Positions 12,865 to 27,957 are shown, numbered from the stretch's first letter. The stretch: DNA of 64,000 nt from Anaeromyces robustus (GCA_002104895.1 MCFG01000051.1:133501-197500); one strand, 5' to 3'. Program-made: numbers and translations. Notes: a model not told the origin generated them from the letters alone.

Positions 12865-14118
12865 TAAATTATATAGAGAATTCTTGGATTAACTGCAGGT
12901 GTAAATGGTTGTGATAAAAGAGATGTACAACTTTCATTTTTAAAATCTCATTTAGAAGGTGCAACAGAAGATTGGAAAATTTGTGCATGGCACTTTTATG
13001 ATAAATATTTCCATACTGGTAAGTATCCAGATGATGGTAATATTGTATCAGGTAGTGGTGAAAGTTTTTATGATTATTGTAGAAAACAAGGTGCAATAAT
13101 TTTCAGTGCTCATGATCATGTTTATGCCAGAACTCGTGTTATGTCACAATTTAGTGATCCAACTATTGATAAATTTGATAGTAAGCCAGATGAAAATATT
13201 GTTCAAATTCGTGAAGGAGCTACTATTGATATTTTAAATGGAGCTGGTGGTTGGGAAATGTATATTGAACAAGGTAAACATAAAGATTTCGAATGGTGGC
13301 AAAAAAAATATGCTAAAGGTAGTCATAATGAAAATGAACATAAATATGGTGGTTTATTCTGTAATTTCAATGTTGGTGGTAATAGTAAAAAAGCTTATTG
13401 TGAATTTTTGAGAGTTGGTTCAGATGAAAAACCTTTTGATACATTTACCATATATAAAAATGCTAGTCCAGGAAATGTAACTTATTCTCAAATTGATGAT
13501 GAATTTATTAATGAAAAAATTAAAGCCTATAAAATAGAAAATAATATAGTTGATGAAACTAATAATGCTGTAGATGGTTCTGTTGCAAAGTCAATGAATA
13601 CAAAGGATAATAGTAATAATAGTAATTCAGGATCCAAAGATAATAATAATAATGGTACATTATTTACAAGAAAGAATATTACTATTGGTGGTTCAGTATG
13701 TGCTGCTTTAGTTGTAATAGGTAGTGGAGTTTTAATATTTAGTAAATCAAATAAAAAGGTTACTGATGATACAAAATTAGAGATTAAAGACAGACAACCT
13801 AACGAAGGTTATCAATTTAATGCTGTCAATATTAATGGTCAAAATTCTTATGATGATAGTTTTACATTATTACCAACACCAGAAGTTATTTCACCTTTAC
13901 CAGAACAATTTAGTTTTTACCATTCAAATTCCATGAAACGGGATTATGGAAATTATGATAGAAAATTAGAATTAGAGAGTCCAACAAGCTATACAACTAA
14001 TGATTCTATACCATTAGTTAATAATAAAAGATATAGAGATAATAATAATTATTTCCCATCATCATCATCTTCTAGAAATAAACAATATAATAATAATAAA
14101 TATGATAAATATTGGTAA
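12066..14118 (+). CDS. Membrane-anchored metallophosphoesterase, array copy 3 (intron 1 absent)
   Basis: Two exons (12066-12587, 12877-14118) give 587 residues. The GDSG motif codon that is split by an intron in the other five copies is uninterrupted here (GGT GAT AGT GGT). Intron 2 sits at the shared position. Motifs GDSG, GDFDY, GNHE, WHFY and AHDH are intact, so activity is expected. After the signal peptide there is a Gln/Ser-rich stretch (QTQSISQTQTQPQS) unique to this copy. The stalk is Asn/Ser-rich. The membrane segment IGGSVCAALVVIGSGVLIF is nearly the same in copies 5 and 6. The ~130-residue cytoplasmic tail is rich in Asn and Tyr and ends KYDKYW, resembling the ends of copies 5 and 6. 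The Gly/Asn content of the tail is typical of this window. Confidence 0.88.
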
Positions 14119-14261
14119 TATATTGAATTTGAAAAATAAAAATAATAATAGTAATCATAATCATAATCATAATAAATTAATTATCAATCGTAAATCAAAA
14201 TAATAGAAAATATAAGCATCATATTTTTTTTTTTTTTTTTTTTTTGAAAAAGAAAACAAAA

Positions 14262-14292
<31 letters not shown>

Positions 14293-14866
14293 AATAACAA
14301 AAACAAAAACCATAATAAAGCAAACAAAAAAGATATTAATCCAGCAATAAGTTAAATATCATTGTATATATAAATTTTTTTTTTTTAAAAAAAAAAAAGT
14401 AAAATAATAATAAAATACTATATAATATAGTATATACAAAGTCATTTATTTAATATAAAGAATTGAACAAAAAAAATGAATAAACTTAACACACACTATT
14501 AAAAAAAAATAGTTGAAATTTGTTCAATATCAAATTTAATTACATATAATACCTACATTATTTAATTATACATATATCTATATCTATATATATATAAACA
14601 TTATTTTTTTTTCTTTATTAAAATTAAAAAAAAAAAAACAAAGGAATTTTTTTTTTATATTTTTTTAAATAACAATATAAGCAATTTATTATTCTTTTAT
14701 ACCAAAATAAAAATATTTTAAAATTTTAGAAGTATATTAACTTTTTTTTTTTTTAATTAACAATTATTAATTTTTTTTCTCCAATATGTATACATATAAT
14801 ATAAAAAATATATCATTAAAATATTTTTATTTAGTAATATATTTATTAGATATATATAAAAATTTA

Positions 14867-14905
<39 letters not shown>

Positions 14906-17148
14906 AAACAAAAAATGATATGTAAAAAAAAAAAAAACAAATAAATAAACAAACAAACATTAAAATAACATTAAATAAAAAAAAAGGAAAGAAAAATTAA
15001 AATGAAATTAAATAGAAATAAAAAGTAAAAAAAAGTAAAAAAGAAAAATAAAAGTATAATAATATAAAATAAAAATGTATATATATATAAATAAATAAAA
15101 ATAAAAGAATAAAAGATAAAAAAAAAAAAGAAAAAAAGAAATATATATACATATATATAAAGTGAAATAAATAAATAAATTTATTTTATATTTTATATTT
15201 TATATTTTTTTATTTTTTAATTAATTTATATTATTTTTATTTTATATTTTTATTAAAAGGCTTCATAAAAAAATGAAAAGTAAAAAAAAAAAAAAGAAAA
15301 AAAAAATTACAAATATAATACAATATATAAAAATATATAACGTGGTTTTTTTTTTTATTTTTTTTTATTTTTTTAATTTGTGTTTATTTGTAATAATGAT
15401 GTAGACACATTTTCATTTATTAAATTTCTTTTTTACTTTTTTCTTTTTTCTTTCATCTTTTTTTTTATTTTTTTTGTGTTATATTTTTTTGTAAATTATT
15501 ACAATTTTTTTTTATTTTTATTTAATATTGATTCATTGTGTAACATAAAAAGAAAATTTTAAAATTAAATAAAATTAAATATAAACTATTAATAATAATA
15601 ATTATTGTAATAAATAATAAACTTGATAATATAAAGATTAAATAAGTAATTATTGAATTTTTTTTTACTGTATAATTAATAGTATAATAATATTGTTATT
15701 ATAACAAAATTTACTTTTGCTTATAATATAATAAATATTGTTAAAAAAAAAAAAAAGGCTTTTATAAAAATTCTTATTAAAAAATAATTATAAATTATAA
15801 TTATAATCATTTTTTATACTTTTTTCAGAGTTATAATAGTAATTAATAATTAATAATTAATAATAATAATAATAATATTACATTAATGTTTTATATTATT
15901 ATTATTTAATCAATAATCAAATATTAAATCAATAATCAATAATCAATAATTATTTGATAGTAAATAAAAATATATTATATTGAATTGAATAAAATTTAAA
16001 ATAATACTATTTAAAATAATATTATAAAGTTTCTGTATTATTTAAATAAAATTATAATAATGAATAATAACAAAGAATCATATAATTAGATATAAAGATA
16101 ATATATGAATTTAATATATTTTGATTCAATTATGGTATTCTTTTAATATATTTATTTATTATATCTTTTAATTATCATTGATTATTTATTATATAATAAA
16201 AATATTTTTTATAAATAATTTAATAAAAAATAAAAAATATTAAGTAAAATAAATTAAAGTTGGAAAAATCAAATACAAAATCAATATTTGAATGTAGTAC
16301 AAAATGTATATAAAATAAATTAATACTATATATTACTATATATTGTCATTATATTTATATATCAATTAAAATTATTAAAGAAAGAAAAGAAAAGTGAGAA
16401 ATTATAAAAAATAAAAAAAAAAAAATTATTATTATAATTATTATAATTATTAATTATTTAAATATATATAATTTTATTCAATAATAATATACAATAAAAA
16501 TTTTTAACATATTTTAACATTGACATAATATAGAATTAATGTTAAAAAAAATTTATATTTATATATAAAATTATTTTTTCTTCAAATTTTTTATTTTTTT
16601 TTTTTTTTGACTATCAATTAATAAATACATAAAAAAATATAATTAAAAAGAAAAATAAAAATAAATAAAATAATAAAAGGTAAAGTAAATTTTTTTATAA
16701 ATATTAATTGAATTTAATTATAATTTTAATTTATTAATATTTATATTAATATTTTTTTTATTAGTTATTGTATATTTTTCTTTAAAAATCATTTTAAGAA
16801 AAATATAAATATCTTTTATTTTTTATTTTTTATATCAAAATTAGGAAGCAATATTTTATTTTCTAAAAAAAAAAAATTCATAATTTGTATAGATATACAA
16901 TAAAAAAACAAATATAAAAATATAAAAATAAATACTACAAATATAATAAATATAATAAATTTAAATAAATAACAAATAAATAAATAAAAGAAAATTTATA
17001 TAAAAAAAAATAAAATCTTTGAAAGAAATTACTAAAAAAAAATATAATTAAGAAGAAATTTTTAAAAATAAAATTAATTATTATCTTCCTTTAAAAATAT
17101 AAAAATTAAAATCAAATAAATCAAATAAAAAAAAAAAAGAAAAAGAAA
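14119..17148. other. Intergenic spacer
   Basis: Long AT-rich interval with AAAT arrays near 14865-14905, several poly-A/poly-T runs and T-rich low-complexity ORFs on both strands that encode only Phe/Tyr/Ile-rich peptides. Nothing recognisable. Confidence 0.65.
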
Positions 17149-18823
17149 ATGAAATTTAATAAAACATCTTTATTATCATTTGCTTTCTTAATTTCAAAGC
17201 AAATTATAAAAATTAATGCTTTTCCTTCCAATGGCGAGGATCAATTAAATTCTTTTCCATATGGAGAAAAAGAATTTAGATTAGGCATTATCGGTGACAG
17301 GTATTTTATACATATATATTTATTTTATTTCTAATTTAATTTATATAAAAATATTAAACTATAATTTATATCCTTTTTTTTTTTTTTTTTTTTTAAATAA
17401 ATATTTATATATTTACCTATTTTTTTTTACCAGTGGTGCAGAAGATGAAAGTAGAGAAGTTATGGAATTAACAACTTATGATGCAATATTAAATCTCGGT
17501 GATTTAGATTATAACTGTCAACCTGATGCTTATTTTGAAAAAGTATTAGATTCAAATCGTAAATATGATTTTTTATCTGTATTAGGAAACCATGATGCTG
17601 GTCATGAATGTCCTGCAGAAGCCAATAGATTTTTAGATAATGTTTATAATGAAATGACTTCCAGTAAAAATAAAAATACTCAATGTGAATTTTCAGAATC
17701 AAAATTCATGTGGTCTTGTAAATACTATAATATGGTAAGTTTTTATTTTTATTTTATTTTATTTTATTTTATTTTATTTCATATTACATATATTATATTT
17801 TAATAATTATAATATAAATATTTGATATAATATATATTAATTTTTTTTTTAATAATATTTTTTAATGATGATAAATATATATAATTTTTTTTAATAATAT
17901 TTTTAATGATGACAAATATATATTTATTTTTTTTTAATAATTTTTATAATGATGATAAATATAATAATAATAATAATAATAAAATAATGTAGAGAATTAT
18001 TGGTTTAACTCCAGGTGTAAGTGGTGCTGATAAAAGAGATGTACAACTTGAATTTTTAAAGAAACATTTAAGTTCATCTAATGAAGATTGGAAAATTTGT
18101 GCTTGGCACTTTTATGATAAATATTATCATACTGGTAAATATCCAGATGATGGAAATATTGTATCTGGTAGTTATGAAAGTTTTTATGATTATTGTAAAG
18201 ATCATGGTGCTATTATATTTAGTGCTCATGATCACGTATATGCTAGAACCCATGTTATGTCACAATTTAGTGAACCAGTTATTGATCGTTTTGATGAAGA
18301 AACTGGTGAAGATATTGTTCAAATTCGTAAAGGTGCAACCATTGATATTTTAAATGGAGCTGGAGGTTGGGAAATGTATATTGAACAAGGTGAACAAAAA
18401 GATTATAAATGGTGGCAAAAAAAGTATGCTAAAGGAAGTCATGGTGAAAATGAGAAAAGTTATGGAGGTTTATTCTGTAATTTCAATGTTGGTGGTAATA
18501 AGGATAAAGCTCGTTGTGAATTTTTAAGAATTAATTCTGATGAAAAAGTTTTTGATAATTTTACAATTTATAAAAATGAAAATCCAGGAACTATTCCTTA
18601 TTCTCAAATTGATGAAAAATTTTTATATGAAAAAACAGAAGCTTTTAAAAATGGAGGATCCTCTGGAAATGGTAGTAAAATTTCTACTACTAAAATAATT
18701 ATTGGTGGTTCCATTTGTGCTGCCCTTGTTATTTTAGGTGGTGGAATTTTATTATTCACCAAAAAAAATAAAAAATATACAAATACCTATGAACCAACTA
18801 TTAAGATTAAATTAGAAGATTAA
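17149..18823 (+). CDS. Membrane-anchored metallophosphoesterase, array copy 4 (short tail)
   Basis: Exons 17149-17300, 17434-17734 and 17993-18823 give 427 residues, the shortest copy. Intron phases match copies 1 and 2. Metal motifs GDSG (Asp50), GDLDY, GNHD, WHFY and AHDH are present. The substitution H/VGD to NLGD just before the second motif does not touch a ligand. A signal peptide ends near INA. The stalk is very short (GGSSGNGSK), so the enzyme would sit close to the membrane. The helix IGGSICAALVILGGGILLF is close to those of copies 3, 5 and 6, and the tail is only ~25 residues, without the long Asn-rich part. Intron 2 holds diverged AATGATGATAAATAT repeats. Confidence 0.88.
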
Positions 18824-20126
18824 TTTTTTTTATAAAAAAATTCATTTTATTTATATATATATATTATTTTATATATATAGCTTCTACAAAAAAATCTTTT
18901 AATTTCCCCATTTTTTTATTAATAAAAATATAAATTAATTTTATATTTTTATTTTTTTTATATTCAATAATTTTTTTTTATATAAATATTTATATGAACA
19001 CATTGCATTAAAAATCAATATAGAACAATATATAAACAAAAAAAGAACAACCATATATTAGAAAAAAAAAAATCAAACATTAAAAATCATAGAATCATAA
19101 ATATATATACACTGATATTATAAATTAGTATCAATTATTTATTAAATATTTTCTTTTTTTTTAGAAACAACAACAACAACAACAACAACTAGAAATGATT
19201 AAAAACAAAAAATATATACACTAATAATACATATTAATAACAATTATTTATTTAACATTTTTTTTGAAAAAAAAAGTAAAAAATAAATCTAAAATTGCTA
19301 AAAAAAAAAGAAAAACATTTAAACATAAATATATACATTTTATATATTATAACAAAAAAAAAAAAAAAAAAAAAAGATTTATTAAAAATTTATCAAATAT
19401 AATAGATATGAATTTTATTATTTTGAATAATTTTTAAAAATTATTATTATATATATATATATTATATATACCTCTCATATATGTAGAAATATGATTTGTA
19501 TTATAAAGATATTAAATTAAAAAAATAACAATAAAAAAAATAATAATAAAAAAAAAATAAATTATAAAAAGATGAATAAATTATATAGTTATTAAAAGAA
19601 TTATATAGTTTATTAAAATAAAAAATAAAAATAAAAATAAAAATAAAAATAAAAAAAAAAAAGTTAAAAAATATATTTATATTTGGTACTTATTTCAATT
19701 TTTCTATTGAACTTTTAGGGTTTACTTTATGTTTTGATTGATTTTTTTTTTATTTTTAACTTTAATGAATAAGAATCGATTTATTTATTAAATATATTTA
19801 TTCATTCAAATTATATATAATTTATTTATTTTATATAAAAAATTCAAAAGTATTTAATAATAAATCATGTAATCATGTTATAAATAATAATTTTTAATTA
19901 TTATTTATTCTAGATAATTTGTTATTTATTCTAGATAAATATTAATAAATATAAATATAAATATATAATGATTATTAATTCTACTCTCTCCTTTTTAATA
20001 ATTAATTAATTAATTAATTAATACATTCAATGTTAATAATTATGACTAAAAGTTATTTTTAATGATATTTTTTTTATCTTTTTATCTTTTTATCTTTTAA
20101 TTTTGTAAAAATGGAAATAAATGGTA

Positions 20127-20217
<91 letters not shown>

Positions 20218-20300
20218 GTAATAGATAAATAAGTATGGTATAAAAGTGAATGAATATATAATAAATAAATAAATGAATGAATGAATATATAATAAATAGA

Positions 20301-20335
<35 letters not shown>

Positions 20336-22416
20336 GTAATAGATAAATTAGTATGGTATAAAAGTAAATGAATATATAATAAATTAATAAATAATTAAAT
20401 AATGAAAATAAATAAATAATATATAATAAATAAATAAATAAATAAAAAATATAAAAAAAATTTTTTTTAATATTTTTTATGATTTACGATTTTCATAAAT
20501 ATTTTTTTTTATTTTTATTTATTATAAAAAAATTTTGAAATACTAATGGTTCAATGTTAATTATTATTTTAACATTTTTTATTTATTAATAATTTATATA
20601 ATAAATTAATAATATATAATTTATATTTAAAAAAATTTTTTTATATACAACTTATTTAATATAATAATAATATATAATAATAATAATATACTTTTATATT
20701 TTTATATTTTTATATTTCCAAATAAGTATTATTGCCGCATAAAAGTTTTTTTATTATTATAATTATTATAATTATAATAAATATTATATTTTATAAAATA
20801 TAATAAATTTATATTATTTAATATAATAAATATATTATTAAATCATATTTCAATTAATAAGTAAATATTATTTATAGAATCATTTAATAATTTTTTTATT
20901 ATTTTATAACTTATTAAAATTAATAGCCTTTTTTGGAATATAGGATACAATACGTATAAATTAAATTAAAAACTTTTTTATTATTAATAATGTAATTATA
21001 ATATATATGTATAATACAATTTTATAAATAATTTTTAATATAAATGAATATAAATAAACTTTTTTAATATTTATTAAAATGATTCTTGTCATACGTTTTT
21101 ACTTTATAATTATTAGAGTTTATTATCCAAAGATGATAATAAAAATAAAAAAAACTTTATTTAAAATTATGTGATTTAAAAATATAGATCAAACAAACAA
21201 ACAAAAAAAAAAAATTTTTTTTAAAATAGTTAAAAAAGAAAAAAAAAAAAAGAGTTATAATATTATAATTAAAATTTTTTTTAAAAATATTTAATTATAT
21301 ATAAAAATTCATTAAAATATTTTTTATAATAATAATTTTTTTGTAGTTAAAAAAAATATTTATTTTTATATATTTACATTTGTAATAAATATCAATATTA
21401 TAAGCATTATTGTACTATTTCAAAAAAAAAAAAGAAAAAAAAAACGGTATATTAATATATTTTTATTATTTTAATATAAGATTAAAAATTTTTTTTATTA
21501 CTTTACTATTAACGGTAAATAGTTTTGTTAATAATATAATAATATAATATATATATATATTATTATTAATTTATTATTTTTTTTAATATTTAATATTTAA
21601 TATTTAATATTTATTTTATTATCATTTTCTATTTTTTTTTTTTTAATTAAAATAATATTATTAAATTAAAATCATATTTGAATTTTAATTTAATTTAAAT
21701 TAATTTTTTTATATATACAATGAAAAGATATGGCATTTTTTCTTTTTAATATTTTATTAAATTTATATATTATAATATAATGAAATAATTCAATAATTAG
21801 TTAAATGTATAATAAAGAATATAGAATATATATGGTATTTTTTTGTAATACTTTAAAATTAAAATAATTTGTTGTTCTCGATAATTAATAATTACAGTTT
21901 TTACAAATTATATTAAACATTTCAAAATTTATTATTATTATTATTTTTATTATTATTTTTTTTTTAACAATTACTTTTATCTTTTTTATTTTTTTTTTTT
22001 TTAAAAGTGTATTGATTTAATGTAAATTATATATTTTAATCATTTAAAATCTATTATTTTTAAATTGCTTTTGTAAATAAATATCAAAATTAAATAACAA
22101 TAATATAATTAACACACACACACACAAAAATAATGTTAATAATACTTATTTCATAATATTTAATGTTATATAAAAATTTAAATATATGCAATAAAAATTT
22201 TTTTTAAATTTTATTCAGTTACAATTGTAAATTTTCATTTGTCATAATAATCAATAATATTAGTGTATATATATATAAACGCAAACAAAATATATAATCA
22301 AACAAATAAAATTTTTATCAAATATATATAATTCATTTGTATTATATTTTTTTTTTTATAAAAGGAGACAAGGAAATAAAAATTTGTAAAAATTAAATTA
22401 ATTTTTAAAATCAGAA
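18824..22416. other. Intergenic spacer
   Basis: AT-rich, with an (AAC)n run near 19166-19191, a long AAAT array (20127-20217) followed by partial repeats of it, and CA repeats near 22113. No coding signal was seen apart from chance Ile/Phe/Lys-rich frames. Confidence 0.65.
20127..20217. repeat. (AAAT)n microsatellite
   Basis: About 22 tetranucleotide units, with further shorter arrays and TAAGTATGGTATAAAAG spacer repeats to 20450. Confidence 0.9.
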
Positions 22417-24849
22417 ATGAGATATAAAAAATCTTTTTTATTATCTCTAGTATATTTTGTAACAAATTCAATAATATCAACAAAAGCTGAAGCTATAGTT
22501 ACAGATGCTGAACTTGACGCTTTTTCATATGGTGAAGAACCTTTTAGATTAGCCGTTATTGGAAATAGGTAATTATTATAAATTATAAATATATGTTTTT
22601 GTATTACATATATTTTATATATATATATTTGTATTACATATATTTTATATATATATATTTGTATTACATATATATATATTTTTCTTTTCTTTTATTTAAC
22701 TATTTTATATTTTAATAAAATATTATTTTATACTATTATTATTTTAAAATTTTGAAATTAAAATAATAAAATTAAATTTTTTTTATTTATATTATATACA
22801 TTAATGCAATTAAATAAAATAAAGTGGTTCTTCAGCTGATGCTAAAAAAGTAATGGGTTTATCCAATTTTGATGCATTATTACATCTTGGTGATTATGAT
22901 TATGATTGTAAACCTGATGCTTATTTCAAAAATGTTTTAGACTCTAATAGAAAATATCAATTTATGGGAGTATTAGGAAGTCAAGAAGAAGAAGGTCATT
23001 GTGGAGCTGAAAAAGCAGAAAAATTTTTAAATAATGTTAATAAAGAAATGACAGGAAGTAATAATTCAAAGGTTAAATGTGAATTTTCACCTTCAAAATA
23101 TATGTGGTCTTGTGTTTATAAAAATGTGGTAAGTAAAAAAAATAAAATAATAGTATTATATATATATAAATATTTAATTGAAATTATTATTATTTTGTAT
23201 TATATATTGTAAATATATAAAAAATATAAATTATAATAAAAATAATTATTTTTATATTGAAATAATTATTTATTAATTATTAATTGTAATATATAAAAAT
23301 TTATATGTATATATAAAATATAAAATAGAGAATTATTGGATTAACCCCATCAGTAAGTGTTAAAGATAATACAAAAGAGCAACTTTCATTTTTAAAGAAA
23401 CATTTAGGAAATGCTAAAGAAGATTGGAAAATTTGTGCATGGCATTATTATGATGATGATTTTCATACAGGTTCAGATCAAGATGGTAAAAATTATGTTT
23501 CAGGTGATGGTGAAAGTTTTTATGATTATTGTAGAGAACAAGGTGCTATGATATTTAGTGCTCATGATCATGTTTATGCTAGAACCTACCTTTTAGGAAG
23601 TTTTGATACACATAAACCACAAATGAATATTGATGAAACTAACTTTTTACTTAAATCAGTTATACAAATTCGTAAAGGTTATTCCTTTAATGTTTTAAAT
23701 GGTACTGGTGGTAAAGAAGTAGATATTGCTCAAGGAAAATATGAATATTCTACATGGTGGGCAACTAAATATTTCAAAGAATCAGATGGTAAAAATGAAA
23801 AGAAATTTGGTGGTTTATTTTGTGATTTTAATGTTGGTGGTAATAATCGTAAAGCTTATTGTGAATTTATAACTACAAGTCCAGGTGTTGATAAAGTTTT
23901 TGATTCATTTACTATTTATAGAAATGATCATCCTGATACTAATAGTTATACTAAAATTGATGAAGATTTTAAAAAGGAAAAAACTTCTGCTTATGAAGCT
24001 TCTCGTAATAAAGGAGGTAATAATACTATAAATATTAATATTAATAATAGTATTAATAAAGGTAATTCAACAGTATCACCAAATTCATCAGCAGCTATTG
24101 AATCTAATAATAGATCTTCATCAAGTAGTAGTTTAAATAGCAGTAATCATAAAGAAAACAGTCATAATAATGATAATAATAAAGATAACCATAAAAGTGA
24201 TAATAATAAAGATGATAAGAATAAGGATGATGATAAAAATAAGGATAATAAGAATAATAATGATAATAAGAATGATACAAACAACGATACAAACAATAAT
24301 AATAATAATAATAATGGAAATGCCATTAATGAAAACAATGTTAATAATGTTGATGTAAACAATGTTAATAATAATTCAGATACATTAGCAGGTATAGATG
24401 GTATACCTGCAGATGGTCAAGGTAATGAATCTAATAATAATAATTCTTCTTCAGAATCTTCCATAGATAATTCCAAATTGAATTCCAAAATTAATATTTT
24501 AAATAAAGACAATAAAAATTCAGGTAATACTTTATTTACTTCCAAAAACATCCTTATTGGTGGTTCAGTTTGTGCTGCTGTTCTTGTATTAAGTAGTGGA
24601 TTCTTAATGTTTGGTAAACATAAGTCAGTAGATGATGAATTATATAAACATTTTAATAGTAGTGAATATGGACTTTATAGCAGTGCTTATGATAACAATT
24701 ATAATAGTTATGAATATAATAGTATTAATAATAATAATAATTATGGAGGAGATATTCAATATACTCAAAATAACAATAATAATTATATGTATAATACTTT
24801 AACTTCTAATAGAAATAATGAAGCATTTATAAGATATGAACAATATTAA
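22417..24849 (+). CDS. Metallophosphoesterase paralogue with lost metal ligands, array copy 5 (probable pseudoenzyme)
   Basis: Exons 22417-22568, 22825-23128 and 23329-24849 give 658 residues. The frame, introns, signal peptide, stalk and membrane helix are intact, so the gene looks under coding constraint. Key residues are changed: GDSG is GNSG (Asp to Asn50) and GNHD/E is GSQE (Asn to Ser103, His to Gln104). GDYDY, WHYY and AHDH remain. In this superfamily the changed Asp, Asn and His are direct metal or phosphate ligands, so catalysis should be abolished or severely reduced (inference). The exon 2 end also has GTG where all others have ATG. The stalk has a ~120-residue Asn/Asp/Lys-rich segment; the helix IGGSVCAAVLVLSSGFLMF precedes an ~80-residue Asn/Tyr tail ending IRYEQY. 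A binding or decoy role at the surface is possible. Confidence 0.86.
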
Positions 24850-25747
24850 GGAAGGAAAGAAGGAAAAAAAAAATTTTTTTGAAATAATGAGAAAGAAAAA
24901 AAAAAAAAACAAAAGACAAAAAACAAACAAAAATTTTTTTTATTTATTAAATATTATTAAATATAAACCATATTGACATATAATAATAATAATAATAATG
25001 ACTTAATAATAATAATAACAATAATAGTAATAATAATATATTTTAAATATATATATATATCTATCTATAAAATATATATATATTTGATATAATACATTTA
25101 GAATTTAACATGGTTATATTTATTGTTATTTTAATGAAATTATTATTATTATTTTTTTTTTTTTTACTATTTTTATAGAATGTATTTTTTTATGTATAAA
25201 AATCTCAAGAAGTAATAATAATAATAATAATAATGATAATAATGATAATAATATTATTACTTTTATTATTATTATTATTTTTTTTAAATAGTTTTTAGAC
25301 ATTTAATATAATGTAATATAATATATAATATATATTATAATTTATTTATTTTTCCTAATTATACCATATATATATAATTTTTTTTTGTTAGTATTACTAA
25401 TACCAATATATTATTCTATTATACATGTATTTTTTCTTTTAAAAAAATAATTATAATTATAATAATAGTAATAATAATAAATTAAGACTTTTACAATATA
25501 TTTTATAGTAATTATTTTTTTTTTTTTTTATATATAATATTATATTATATAAATAATAAGATTAAGTAAAAAAACCTTATAAAATATAAATAAAGTTTTT
25601 AATTAAAAAAGAAAAAAAAAAATTTTTTTTTTTCTATAATAATATAAATGTTTATAATATCATATATTTATATATAAATATGTATATTTTTTTTTATATA
25701 TGAAAATTTGAATATAATAAATAGTGTTAATTAATTAGTTAAAAAAA

Positions 25748-25778
<31 letters not shown>

Positions 25779-25835
25779 ATTAATAAATAAATAAATAAAT
25801 TAATAAATAAATAAATAAATAAATAAATAGATAAA
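24850..25835. other. Intergenic spacer
   Basis: AT-rich with AAT and AAAT microsatellites (the latter 25745-25830). No coding signal. Confidence 0.6.
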
Positions 25836-26084
25836 TAAGTATATATATATATATAATAAATTAATATATAAAGTAAATAAATAAAATATATATAAAATAA
25901 ATAAAAATATTAACATCATATATATATAAATATATCTCGAATTGTGATATTATTTCAACCAGGGTATTCGAAATCTTCTTTTATTAAAAATGATGATAAT
26001 TACCAAATAGAGAGCTTAGTGGATATACTATACTATCTTTAATTCAGATGTTACTTTTTTTTATTTTTCTTTTTTTTTATGATA

Positions 26085-26137
26085 AATTTCAACTCCTCTC
26101 TAAATAATAAAATATTATTTAGAGAGGAGTTGAAATT
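26085..26137. repeat. Perfect 25-bp inverted repeat (hairpin), copy 1
   Basis: Arms 26085-26109 and 26113-26137 are exact reverse complements with a 3-base loop; the core is CAACTCCTCTCTAAATAAT. The same hairpin is conserved in the second unit. Confidence 0.95.
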
Positions 26138-26834
26138 CATATAGTACCCTCTTTTCAATGAAACTATTATAATTTCAAGAAATTTATTCATTTTTTTCTT
26201 TTATATTAAATATATTATAGATTTTTTAGATAGAATTTTCTTTCAATGTATTTTATTTTATGTACTATATCTAAATGTATTAATAATTATTTATTATAAT
26301 AAATAAAAAAAAAAAAAGAAAAATAGAAGTGTATTTTTTTTTTCTTGAATTTTTTGTAATAATAATAAAAGAAAAAACATAACAAAACAAAACAAAACAA
26401 AACATAATTACAAGTTATTTTCTTGATTATCCATGATATATTTGAAAATTTTACCTATTAATACTGTATATATGATATAAATACTGTAAACTATTTAAAC
26501 TATATGATATGAAAATAATTAATTTACGTATTACAGTGTAGATTATCTCGAAAGAGTAAAAATGAAAGATTTCTAAATAAAGGTTTTTTTTTAAAGGACT
26601 TTTTTCTTTCTTTCTTTCTTTATTTCTTTCTCATCAATATCTTATGAAAAGTACAAGAATTGTAGAAATGATAAATTTAGGATGAGTGAGATTTGGGGAG
26701 TATTGATTTACTACCTACAAGAAAAAAAAAATTTAAAAAATCTTTAAAATAAATGGAATATGGAGGATTGTAATAGAAATGTTACTTGATTTTTAACTAA
26801 ACTACCACTTAATTTTGTTAGATATTTTAAATAT

Positions 26835-26966
<132 letters not shown>

Positions 26967-27807
26967 ATATATATATATATATAAATAAATTAATATATAA
27001 AGTAAATAAATATATAAAAAAATAAATAAAAAATATTAACTATAAATTTATAATATATATAAATATATCTCGAATTGTAATATTATTTCAACCACAGGGG
27101 TATTCGAAGTCTTCTTCTTTTATTAGAAATGATGACCAAAAAGAGAGTTTAGTGGATATACCATACTATCTTTAATTCAGATGTTACTTTTTTTTATTTT
27201 TCTTTTTTTTTTATGATAAATTTCAACTCCTCTCTAAATAATAAAATATTATTTAGAGAGGAGTTGAAATTCGTATAGTATCCCCTTTTCAATGAAATTA
27301 TTATAATTTCATGAAATTTATTCATATTTTTTCTTTTATATTAAATATATATTATAGATTTTTTAGATAGAATTTTCTTTCAATGTATTTTATTTTATTT
27401 TATTTTATGTACTATATCTAAATGTATTAATAATTATTTATTATAATAAATAAAAAAAAAAAAGAAAAATAGAAGTGTATTTTTTTTTTCTTGAATTTTT
27501 TGTAATAATAATAAAAGAAAAAACATAACAAAACAAAACAAAACATAATTACAAGTTATTTTCTTGATTATCCATGATATATTTAAAAATTTTACCTATT
27601 AATACTGTATATATGATATAAATACTGTAAACTATTTAAACTATATGATATGAAAATAATCAATTTACGTATTACAGTATTTACTATCTACAAGAAAAAA
27701 ATCTTTAAAATAAATGGAATATGGAAGGTTGTAATAGAAATGTTACTTGATTTTTAATTAAACTACCACTTAGTTTGTTTGTTAGTTAGTTAGTTAGATA
27801 TTTTAAA

Positions 27808-27838
<31 letters not shown>
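26967..27838. repeat. Tandemly duplicated ~1 kb non-coding unit, copy 2
   Basis: Second copy of the 25836-26909 unit, same order of landmarks and same hairpin (27219-27271). It lacks the ~170-bp internal segment, with the join at ACGTATTACAGT. It ends in an inverted TTAG/CTAA tetranucleotide tract (about 27779-27838). Divergence is low overall, suggesting a fairly recent duplication. Confidence 0.8.
27219..27271. repeat. Perfect 25-bp inverted repeat (hairpin), copy 2
   Basis: Arms 27219-27243 and 27247-27271, loop AAA; identical in sequence to the hairpin at 26085-26137. Confidence 0.95.
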
Positions 27839-27891
27839 ATAAATAAATAAATAAATAAATAAACAAACAAATAAATAAGTAAATATATATA

Positions 27892-27946
<55 letters not shown>

Positions 27947-27957
27947 GTAAATATATA

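Noticed and set aside
24104-24362. Minus-strand Tyr/His and Leu/Ser-rich frames over the stalk of copy 5
   Set aside because: Shadows of an Asn/Asp/Lys-rich codon run on the plus strand.
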